From: Sulfurovum sp.
GTDB taxonomy: Bacteria > Campylobacterota > Campylobacteria > Campylobacterales > Sulfurovaceae
Length of the DNA stretch: 6,642 bases
Direction: 5' to 3'
Assembly: GCA_026985755.1 (NCBI GenBank)
Contig: JALSPX010000273.1
Span: 1-6,642, forward strand
Of this stretch, positions 1-4,897 are shown one piece after another (the stretch's first letter is position 1; every line of letters begins with the position of its first letter). The notes beneath the pieces were generated by a model. The model ran no database searches. It saw only the letters and a list, made by a program, of their open reading frames with translations, and had not been told where the DNA came from. The translations under genes and the position numbers were made by a program.

Positions 1-367
1 AGCCAAGATTTTAACATTAATTGTTTCTAGTAATGGGGAAATATCTGAATGTGAAAATGAAAAGCTCAAAGAGATAGCACATAGTATCTACGGGGATGAT
101 CAAGAGAGGGCTGAACTGCTTTTAGATACCATTAACGAATTTCATACAAAAATTATTACCAATAATGGACTAAACTTTGAGCATCTGATACAAATTGTCA
201 TTAAAGAGACAAAAGAGGTAAAACGTTTTGCACAGAAGATAGATATGGATCTACTTAAAACATTAAATATATGTATGGATGAAGATAATGAAGAAGAAGT
301 TTTGTTTAGAACACATTTACTTGAATTTTTACAAAACCTAAAAGATGAGTATGGCGGGAAGAAGTGA
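1..367 (+). CDS. 3' end of a helical protein, possibly TerB-like (5' truncated)
   Basis: The frame is open from the left edge (first full codon at base 2) to TGA at 365-367, giving about 121 C-terminal residues; the start lies outside the window. The product looks soluble, acidic and almost wholly alpha-helical, with no membrane segment or cysteine cluster. Near its visible N-terminus it has the pattern LIVSSNGEISECENEKLKEI, which resembles the 'DGEIS..E...L' helix-turn of TerB/DjlA-N-like domains. That likeness is from memory and weak, so I would not assign a function. Its stop shares one base with the ATG of the acylphosphatase gene (TGATG), so the two are probably cotranscribed and translationally coupled. 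That the frame is coding is well supported by codon use and the overlap. Confidence 0.75.
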   Translation, partial: AKILTLIVSSNGEISECENEKLKEIAHSIYGDDQERAELLLDTINEFHTKIITNNGLNFEHLIQIVIKETKEVKRFAQKIDMDLLKTLNICMDEDNEEEVLFRTHLLEFLQNLKDEYGGKK

Positions 368-642
368 TGCAGTGGTATAGATTTATTATTTTTGGAAAAG
401 TTCAGAGTGTTTACTACCGAAAATCAGTTTCTCAAGCACTCATGCAAAAACAGTTTAAAGGATATATTCAAAATCTTAGTGATGGTACAGTAGAAGTAGT
501 CGCTGAGATTTTTGATGATGAGTTTGACACTTTTTTAAACATACTCAAAGAAGGCTCACCTTTAAGTAGTGTAGATGATATACAGTATGAGATTATCAAT
601 GATGCTCAGTTTAACACAGATGGTTTTGAAATTAGGTATTAG
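367..642 (+). CDS. acyP: Acylphosphatase
   Basis: This small cytosolic enzyme of 91 residues has the usual family length (90-100) and hydrolyses carboxyl-phosphate bonds in acylphosphates such as 1,3-bisphosphoglycerate or acetyl phosphate. Both signatures are visible: FGKVQSVYYRK near residues 9-19, with the phosphate-binding arginine as R18, and GYIQNLSDGTVEV at 32-44, with the catalytic asparagine as N36. One oddity is the motif normally read VQGV, which here is VQSV, so a loop glycine is replaced by serine. The arginine and asparagine remain, so activity is still likely. I chose ATG 367 because it overlaps the upstream stop as TGATG; a GTG at 364 would add one residue. The purine-rich GGGAAGAAG just upstream can serve as ribosome binding site. 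The stop overlaps the ribosome binding site of the next gene. Confidence 0.9.
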   Translation: MQWYRFIIFGKVQSVYYRKSVSQALMQKQFKGYIQNLSDGTVEVVAEIFDDEFDTFLNILKEGSPLSSVDDIQYEIINDAQFNTDGFEIRY

Positions 643-650
643 GAGTTGAT

Positions 651-848
651 ATGAGTTCAGGATGGGGATGCCAATTTATGGGCAAAAAAGATGACGATGA
701 TGAGTGGTGCCTAAAACTCCACCACCACTGCGAACCTGGATGCAAAGGCTGCATCATCGCAGGGCAGGTAGAATTTACACAACCTAACATCTCTGAAGAA
801 CAAGAACGCAAGGTGAAAAAACGCTCTGATAATCCTTTGGGGAGGTAG
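651..848 (+). CDS. Small cysteine-rich protein, conserved-looking, function unknown
   Basis: This 65-residue soluble protein has no signal peptide or membrane segment. A good ribosome binding site, AGGAG (641-645), overlaps the stop of the acylphosphatase gene and lies five bases before the ATG, so this is a real gene and the third of a tight operon. The visible landmarks are GWGCQFM (C7), a run of four aspartates (14-17), EWC (C20), and HHHCEPGCKGC at 24-34 with C27, C31 and C34. Five cysteines and three histidines in the first 34 residues suggest a metal or iron-sulfur site, or a redox-active thiol site. The C-terminal third is charged and probably disordered. I associate this GWGCxxM...CxPGCKGC pattern with small hypothetical proteins of Campylobacterota, but cannot name a family. 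It ends two bases before the convergent msrA stop. Confidence 0.8.
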   Translation: MSSGWGCQFMGKKDDDDEWCLKLHHHCEPGCKGCIIAGQVEFTQPNISEEQERKVKKRSDNPLGR

Positions 849-850
849 TA

Positions 851-1378
851 CTACGCCATCTCCTTCCCAAACTTCGCTTTGAGTTTAGCTAGTTTTGGCG
901 GTATGACTGCCATGCAGTAGCCTTGCATTTGGTTTTGTCTGTAGTAGTCTTGGTGGTAGGCTTCTGCTTTGTAGTAGCACTTTAAGGGTTCGATGGTCGT
1001 GACTATAGGGTCAGAGTAATCCTCTTGGGCTGCTTCTAGGGCAGCCTCTGCAGCTTCTTTTGTCTCTTCGTCTGTGTAGAGGATAGTAGAGCGGTATTGT
1101 GTGCCTCTGTCTGCACCTTGCTGATTGAGTGTGGTGGGGTTGTGCACCACAAAAAAGATGTCTAGTAGGGTATCGACTGTGATAATACTGTCTTCATAAG
1201 AAATCTTAATGACTTCAGCATGACCACTCTCACCTGTACAAATATCTCTGTAGGTTGGGTTGTCCAAATGTCCGTTGGCATAGCCACTCTCTACGTCATT
1301 TACACCTTTGAGTGTTTCAAATACTGCCTCTGTACACCAAAAACATCCTCCACCAACTATCAATTCTTTCATTGCCAT
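851..1378 (-). CDS. msrA: Peptide-methionine (S)-S-oxide reductase MsrA
   Basis: MsrA reduces the S epimer of methionine sulfoxide, free or in proteins, back to methionine. It is then recycled by thioredoxin, and a thioredoxin gene (trxC) lies just across the divergent spacer. The 175-residue protein has the full family pattern: GGGCFWCTEAVF with catalytic C12, GHAEVI with E55, HNPTTLNQQGADRGTQYRS at 79-97, AEAYHQDYY at 138-146, and QGYC with the probable resolving cysteine C155. No signal peptide is present and there is no MsrB fusion, so this is the cytoplasmic single-domain type. I chose the ATG at 1376-1378 because an AAGGA site (1387-1391) sits eight bases upstream of it; the ATG two codons later is less well placed. 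The stop lies two bases from that of the convergent cysteine-rich gene. Confidence 0.97.
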   Translation of the reverse strand: MAMKELIVGGGCFWCTEAVFETLKGVNDVESGYANGHLDNPTYRDICTGESGHAEVIKISYEDSIITVDTLLDIFFVVHNPTTLNQQGADRGTQYRSTILYTDEETKEAAEAALEAAQEDYSDPIVTTIEPLKCYYKAEAYHQDYYRQNQMQGYCMAVIPPKLAKLKAKFGKEMA

Positions 1379-1421
1379 TTTATATATCCTTGTGCTTTAT
1401 TAAATTATTATTTACTTTATT

Positions 1422-1430
1422 TGCTATAAT
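1422..1430 (+). promoter_or_regulatory. Extended -10 promoter for the trxC operon
   Basis: TGC followed by a perfect TATAAT (1425-1430), in the context TTTGCTATAAT with T-rich DNA upstream and no good -35, is the usual sigma-70 promoter style of Campylobacterota. Transcription would start near 1437, giving a leader of about 37 bases before trxC. On the other strand the same bases read TATTAT (1431-1426), which could be an overlapping -10 for msrA, so the two genes may have face-to-back promoters sharing one core. That second reading is weak. Confidence 0.75.
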
Positions 1431-1473
1431 ACCTATAGAAAATAAAAACTAATCTAAAAACTGGAGGTTTTAC

Positions 1474-1902
1474 ATGAATGTGAATGTTGTCTGTCCGCAT
1501 TGTCTCAAAGTCAATAGAATTCCTAAAAAGCAGAGCTATACAAAAGCCAATTGTGGTCATTGTAAAAAGTCACTACTTGATTCCAAACCAGTGAGTGTTG
1601 ATGCAGACAAATTAGGAACATTTTTGGCAAACTCCGATATACCAGTTGTGGTGGATTTTTGGGCGCCTTGGTGTGGTCCTTGTTTACAAATGGCACCTGC
1701 TTTTGAAGAGGTAGCACTTGCTATGCCTTTGCAGGCACAGTTTGTCAAAGTAAATACAGAAGAACAACAGACTTTGGGGGCACAGTATGGCATACAGAGT
1801 ATACCCACACTGATACTCTTTAAAAATGGTAAAGAGGTTGATAGACTCTCGGGTGCCTTAACTGCAAGTAGACTCCAAAGTTGGGTTAGGCAGTCACTTT
1901 AA
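1474..1902 (+). CDS. trxC: Thioredoxin 2 (TrxC) with N-terminal zinc-binding domain
   Basis: This cytoplasmic disulfide reductase has 142 residues, as is normal for Trx2. Its N-terminus has two CxxC pairs, CPHC (C7, C10) and CGHC (C27, C30), the zinc-binding module that separates TrxC from ordinary thioredoxin. The thioredoxin fold follows, with VVVDFWAPWCGPC (active-site C67 and C70), VKVNTE and the cis-proline motif SIPT (P111). It resembles E. coli TrxC along its whole length. A GGAGG site (1463-1467) lies six bases before the ATG. Its TAA shares one base with the ATG of the response regulator gene (TAATG), so it is the first gene of a four-gene operon and its expression is tied to the signalling genes. 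Likely partners are thioredoxin reductase and the neighbouring MsrA; the latter is an inference from adjacency. Confidence 0.96.
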   Translation: MNVNVVCPHCLKVNRIPKKQSYTKANCGHCKKSLLDSKPVSVDADKLGTFLANSDIPVVVDFWAPWCGPCLQMAPAFEEVALAMPLQAQFVKVNTEEQQTLGAQYGIQSIPTLILFKNGKEVDRLSGALTASRLQSWVRQSL

Positions 1903-2573
1903 TGGGAAAAATATTATTGTTGGAGGATGATGCTAACCTAAATGAGACAATTACAGAGTTTTTAGAAGATTTGGGACATAATATAGTCTCTGTATATGAT
2001 GGGTATGAAGCACAGGAAAAACTCTATGAGAGTAAATATGATTTGCTTTTGCTTGATGTTAATACACCCGGCATCAATGGTTTTGAACTCCTTAAAGAAG
2101 CTAGAGCAGGAGATGTTGTTGCTCCTGCAATTTTCATTACTTCTTTAGATTCTGTAGACGACTTGGAAAAAGGGTTTGAGAGTGGATGTGATGACTACAT
2201 ACGAAAACCTTTTGCACTCAAAGAGCTTAAAATACGTGTAGAAACATTGTTAAAACGTGATTTTTATCATGAAGCAAGAGAACGTATCTCTATTTCACCT
2301 ACAATTTCCTATGATACTAAAAATAATGAACTCATCATAGATGACAAGATAGTTTCTTTGGGTAATAAAGAATCTAAACTTCTTAAACTTTTTATGAAAA
2401 ATGATGGAGAAGTAATAGAGCATGAGCGTATATATAAACATCTGTGGGACTTTGATGAAGAACCAAGCGATACTGCACTACGTACCTATGTTAAAAATCT
2501 TCGTAAAATAGTGGGCAAGGAAAAAATTGTTAGCATCAAAAAACAAGGCTACAAATTCATTACTCAAGAGTGA
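1902..2573 (+). CDS. OmpR-family response regulator (possibly DccR/CrdR-like)
   Basis: This 223-residue DNA-binding response regulator has a receiver domain at residues 1-120. It shows the acidic pair D9-D10, phospho-acceptor D52 in LLLLDVNTPG, T80 in FITS, and K102 in YIRKPF. The winged-helix output domain (about 130-222) ends with ALRTYVKNLRKIVG and GYKFI, typical of the OmpR/PhoB class. Its start overlaps the trxC stop by one base with only a weak TAGG upstream, so it is probably translated by coupling. The kinase gene begins inside its 3' end. A direct repeat 1.5 kb downstream (4056-4075) has the 11-base period expected for this class and resembles the C. jejuni DccR box, which suggests a DccR/CrdR-like regulator. 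The orthology rests on memory, so I give no symbol. Confidence 0.93.
   Translation: MGKILLLEDDANLNETITEFLEDLGHNIVSVYDGYEAQEKLYESKYDLLLLDVNTPGINGFELLKEARAGDVVAPAIFITSLDSVDDLEKGFESGCDDYIRKPFALKELKIRVETLLKRDFYHEARERISISPTISYDTKNNELIIDDKIVSLGNKESKLLKLFMKNDGEVIEHERIYKHLWDFDEEPSDTALRTYVKNLRKIVGKEKIVSIKKQGYKFITQE
2517..2521 (+). promoter_or_regulatory. Ribosome binding site deciding the TTG start of the kinase gene
   Basis: AAGGA lies five bases before the TTG at 2527, inside the regulator gene. It is the only well-placed site for the kinase frame. The next in-frame ATG (codon 30) falls in the middle of the first membrane segment and would remove its front half. Confidence 0.6.
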
Positions 2574-3714
2574 AAAAAAATCTCTATTCAGGTTTTTAGC
2601 ACTTTATGTTTTGATGGTAATATTCATTATTGCTATATTGGCTTCCTACTACTATCAGACACAAGAAAAACTGATGCTATCGAATCAACGTGCAACACTC
2701 TTTAAATATGCATATGTACATGCAAAGCGTTTGAAAGTCTTGCATCATTTTTTTGATGAGCGTAGAGATTATCCTCGTGATCCTCGTTTTAAATCAGCTA
2801 TTTATGACATTGATAAAAAATCTATATTTTCTTTACTTGAAGAACCACGTATTCATTTTGATGAAGAGATATATATTATTGGTAACTATATTCATTTTAT
2901 AAAAAGTTTAGATGATTTTTATTTAGGAACAAAATATATTATTATAGAAGTAAAAGATGATGGTCTATGGAGAGAAGCTATTTGGAAAAATATTTTGGCT
3001 TATGGACTTTTGGCTTTTTTGTTTTTTTCATTATTTGGATACTATTTGGCAAAACTCTTTTTAAAACCAATGCATGATTCGATTGTGTTGTTAGATAGGT
3101 TTATCAAGGATACAACACATGAACTTAATACGCCTCTGTCTGCAATACTTGCGAACATAGAGATGATGGATACGGATGTGATGTTAGAAAAAAATCGAAC
3201 AAAATTAAATCGTATCAATATTGCAGCCAAGACAGTCTCTACACTGTATAAAGATTTGACCTATCTCACATTAGAACAAGAAAAAGAAAATGAGAATGAA
3301 TATATAGATGTAAAAGAACTCATAGAAGATAGGGCAGAGTATTTTGCAATTTTGGCGCAGTCTAAAAAATTGACATATGAATTTAACTTGACCGAAGCGA
3401 CAATTTTTATGGATAGACGTAAATTTACACGTGTGATTGATAATCTTATCTCTAATGCCATTAAATATAATAAACGTAAAGGGGTTGTTGGTTTTACTTT
3501 GGTACAGGGTGAACTTATAATTTGGGATACGGGTATAGGCATCAAAGAGAATAAGATTCCTTTTATATTTGATCGCTATATTCGTTTTAATCACAGTGAG
3601 GGAGGTTTTGGTGTTGGGTTGAGTATTGTTAAAAATATTATTGATGAATATCATATGGATATAAAAGTAATATCCCAAATCGATAAAGGGACAAGGATAA
3701 TTTTAAAATGGTGA
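2527..3714 (+). CDS. Membrane sensor histidine kinase
   Basis: This inner-membrane histidine kinase of 395 residues is the partner of the regulator encoded upstream. The order is: a first membrane segment (about 22-43), a periplasmic sensor region of about 110 residues without cysteines (44-153), a second membrane segment (about 156-178), a dimerisation helix with the phospho-acceptor in KDTTHELNTPLSA (H198), and an ATPase domain. The ATPase domain shows an N box DNLISNAIKYN (306-315), G1 DTGIGI (334-339), an F box FIFDRY and G2 GGFGVGLSIV (359-368). No HAMP linker is obvious, since membrane segment two runs almost straight into the H-box helix. It starts at TTG and overlaps the regulator gene by 47 bases; its TGA overlaps the cytochrome gene by seven. 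The signal sensed cannot be read from the sequence. Confidence 0.94.
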   Translation: MLASKNKATNSLLKSEKKSLFRFLALYVLMVIFIIAILASYYYQTQEKLMLSNQRATLFKYAYVHAKRLKVLHHFFDERRDYPRDPRFKSAIYDIDKKSIFSLLEEPRIHFDEEIYIIGNYIHFIKSLDDFYLGTKYIIIEVKDDGLWREAIWKNILAYGLLAFLFFSLFGYYLAKLFLKPMHDSIVLLDRFIKDTTHELNTPLSAILANIEMMDTDVMLEKNRTKLNRINIAAKTVSTLYKDLTYLTLEQEKENENEYIDVKELIEDRAEYFAILAQSKKLTYEFNLTEATIFMDRRKFTRVIDNLISNAIKYNKRKGVVGFTLVQGELIIWDTGIGIKENKIPFIFDRYIRFNHSEGGFGVGLSIVKNIIDEYHMDIKVISQIDKGTRIILKW

Positions 3715-4040
3715 AAAAAATATTAATTATGATACATTTAGTAAGTAGTATATACGCAGAAAATGCATTTGAACGCAATTGTGTCTCATGCCATCAAAAG
3801 CTTCCTGCATCCCTGCAAGAGATGTTTAAACGCTATTTATTGATATATAGTAGTGAGTCAAATGTGAAAGCAGGCATAAAACATTACTTAAAATACCCAT
3901 CTAAAGATATCTCAAGAATGTCTGATTTGTTTATAGAAACATATGGTATTAAAAAGAAAACAAGCCTAAGTGATGATGAATTGGATGATATTGTCGATAG
4001 TTATTGGGATAAATATAAAGTATTTGGTAAATTAAAGTGA
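3708..4040 (+). CDS. Small secreted monoheme c-type cytochrome-like protein
   Basis: This 110-residue periplasmic protein starts with a short signal peptide, MVKKILIMIHLVSSIYA, with cleavage likely before E18. One heme c attachment motif follows at once: CVSCH (C25, C28, H29). After it comes an unusual helical domain, LQEMFKRYLLIYSS, KHYLKYPSKDISRMSDLF and a charged tail ending YWDKYKVFGKLK. M71 is the best candidate for the distal heme ligand, with M39 as second choice. It does not look like a standard c553, since the usual C-terminal Met loop is missing. The ATG overlaps the kinase stop by seven bases, and AAGGA at 3693-3697 lies ten bases upstream; a GTG at 3711 is an alternative. Sitting at the end of a two-component operon, it may be an accessory or target of the sensor kinase, which is an inference. 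Confidence 0.87.
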   Translation: MVKKILIMIHLVSSIYAENAFERNCVSCHQKLPASLQEMFKRYLLIYSSESNVKAGIKHYLKYPSKDISRMSDLFIETYGIKKKTSLSDDELDDIVDSYWDKYKVFGKLK

Positions 4041-4055
4041 TGATATTCTCGCTAC

Positions 4056-4075
4056 TTCCACAATCATTTCACAAT
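4056..4075 (+). promoter_or_regulatory. Direct-repeat operator (DccR-box-like)
   Basis: TTCCACAAT (4056-4064) is repeated as TTTCACAAT (4067-4075) with an 11-base period, one helical turn, matching in eight of nine positions. OmpR/PhoB-type regulators bind such tandem sites as dimers. Written as half-sites, it is TCCAC-N6-TTCAC-AA, which fits the C. jejuni DccR consensus I remember (wTTCAC-N6-TTCACww) with one mismatch. It ends seven bases before a -10-like hexamer, where an activator replacing the -35 would sit. Binding by the regulator encoded at 1902-2573 is inferred. Confidence 0.6.
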
Positions 4076-4079
4076 AGAA

Positions 4080-4088
4080 TGTTATGCT
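4080..4088 (+). promoter_or_regulatory. Candidate -10 for the secreted-protein gene at 4127
   Basis: TGT followed by TATGCT (4083-4088) is an extended -10 with four of six consensus bases and no -35, as expected of an activator-dependent promoter. It would give a start near 4095 and a leader of about 32 bases. It lies just downstream of the direct repeat. Confidence 0.4.
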
Positions 4089-4126
4089 TTTAGTGTTTGA
4101 AAAAACAAAGGATTGGATAGGGTGCA

Positions 4127-4459
4127 ATGAAAAATATGATTAAATTTCTTTTTACTATAGTGCTAAGCATAGCTGAGATTTCGACTGTAGCTTCTGCAAA
4201 TAGTAAAAAAGGTTATCATGTTTTTATTGAAAAGCTAAGGCAACCTTGTAGTATTACAGGTATCAATAGTGGTCTTAAATTTGCATTTATGCATACACAG
4301 GATGAATGGGAAACAATAAAACAAGCTGGTAAGTTTGGAGATGAAGTTGTTAAAATTTGTCCGAAGTATAAAGGAGACTTAGGACCAAAATATGAAAATG
4401 ATTTATATAGCTTTTCATATGAATATGCATCAGACTCGGGGAATATCCCTTCTTATTAA
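4127..4459 (+). CDS. Small secreted protein with two cysteines, likely regulon target
   Basis: This 110-residue exported protein has a signal peptide over residues 1-24 with an ASA cleavage site (VASA before N25). The signal is slightly odd in having E17 within the hydrophobic stretch. The mature part has the pattern YHVFIEKLRQPCSITG (C41), HTQDEWE (56-62), GKFGDEVVKICPK (C78) and SYEYASDSGNIPSY at the C-terminus. There is no CxxCH, so it is not a heme c protein, although its size and layout recall one. C41 and C78 could form a disulfide. I associate the HTQDEW...GKF...CP...DSGN pattern with small periplasmic proteins of Campylobacterota, but can give no function. GGATAGGG just before the ATG supplies the ribosome binding site. 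No terminator is visible between it and the operon upstream, so read-through is possible besides its own promoter. Confidence 0.83.
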   Translation: MKNMIKFLFTIVLSIAEISTVASANSKKGYHVFIEKLRQPCSITGINSGLKFAFMHTQDEWETIKQAGKFGDEVVKICPKYKGDLGPKYENDLYSFSYEYASDSGNIPSY

Positions 4460-4498
4460 ATTTTTAATATAGTATGAAGTAATATATATATTAAATTT

Positions 4499-4507
4499 TG
4501 ATAAAAT
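4499..4507 (+). promoter_or_regulatory. Extended -10 promoter for the cytochrome c553-like gene
   Basis: TGA followed by TAAAAT (4502-4507), preceded by a very AT-rich stretch, matches the extended -10 style seen at the trxC promoter. Transcription would start near 4514, leaving a leader of about 50 bases. An ATG at 4512 lies at this point and is therefore unlikely to be a start codon. Confidence 0.6.
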
Positions 4508-4562
4508 AAATTTGATGATGGATATTTATCATCAATACATTACATTACAAAAAGGAATTACA

Positions 4563-4859
4563 ATGAAAAAATTAGCAATCACAATGTTACTTGCTGGATC
4601 AACACTACTTATGGCTGACGGAGCTGCGATTTTTGCAAAATGTGCTGGATGTCATGGTGCAAATGGTGAAAAAGCCGCACTTGGTAAATCTGCAATCATC
4701 AAAGGTCAAGATGCTGCAAAAACAATTGAGAAACTTAACGGTTACAAAGCTGGTACACTTAACCAACATGGTATGGGTGCACTTATGAAAGGTCAAGTAG
4801 CTTCTATGAGTGATGCAGATATTAAAGCTGTAGCAGATTACATTGCTGCAATGAAATAG
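4563..4859 (+). CDS. Cytochrome c553-like periplasmic monoheme cytochrome
   Basis: This class I c-type cytochrome has a 98-residue precursor and about 80 mature residues, and carries single electrons in the periplasm. The signal peptide MKKLAITMLLAGSTLLMA is cut before D19. The mature start is DGAAIFAKCAGCH, with heme cysteines C27 and C30 and histidine ligand H31. The distal methionine is in GMGALMKGQ, M75 or M71. The C-terminal helix is SDADIKAVADYIAAMK. This is the arrangement of the c553 family of Campylobacter and relatives, which usually feeds terminal oxidases or other reductases. I chose ATG 4563 because AAGGA (4552-4556) lies six bases upstream and a typical signal peptide begins there. 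An in-frame ATG at 4512 would add 17 non-signal residues. It appears to be a single-gene unit with its own promoter and a hairpin terminator. Confidence 0.94.
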   Translation: MKKLAITMLLAGSTLLMADGAAIFAKCAGCHGANGEKAALGKSAIIKGQDAAKTIEKLNGYKAGTLNQHGMGALMKGQVASMSDADIKAVADYIAAMK

Positions 4860-4865
4860 TATCTT

Positions 4866-4889
4866 TTCAAAAGCCTTTTGGCTTTTGAA
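4866..4889. terminator. Probable bidirectional terminator hairpin
   Basis: A perfect 10-bp stem, TTCAAAAGCC (4866-4875) with GGCTTTTGAA (4880-4889), closes a TTTT loop six bases after the cytochrome stop. The bases after it are T-rich only in part (CCTTAATTT), so the U-tract is weak on the plus strand. It lies between two convergent genes, eight bases from the DUF4395 stop, and can serve both. Confidence 0.8.
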
Positions 4890-4897
4890 GCCTTAAT

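Noticed and set aside
845..854. Perfect palindrome GTAGTACTAC across the two convergent stop codons
   Set aside because: It arises because both genes end in GTAG on opposite strands. There is no loop and no U-tract, so I do not call it a terminator or binding site.
1220..1429. Plus-strand frame opposite the start of msrA
   Set aside because: It is antisense to a clear gene, with no ribosome binding site or recognisable motif.
1557..1808. Minus-strand frame opposite trxC, rich in cysteine
   Set aside because: It is the antisense shadow of the thioredoxin gene; its cysteines come from reverse reading of Ala and Thr codons.
3271..3678. Long minus-strand reading frame opposite the histidine kinase gene
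   Set aside because: It lies wholly within a clear kinase gene, has low-complexity Ile/Phe/Asn-rich composition, and no ribosome binding site or family pattern.
4454..4469. TATTAAA / TTTAATA inverted repeat after the secreted-protein stop
   Set aside because: The stem is all A-T with a two-base loop, so it is too weak for a terminator.
4481..4492. AATATATATATT palindrome upstream of the cytochrome gene
   Set aside because: It is pure AT in an AT-rich promoter spacer; such palindromes are expected by chance.
4512..4562. Upstream in-frame ATG that would lengthen the cytochrome c553-like protein
   Set aside because: It lies at the predicted transcription start, has no ribosome binding site, and would put 17 polar residues before an otherwise standard signal peptide.
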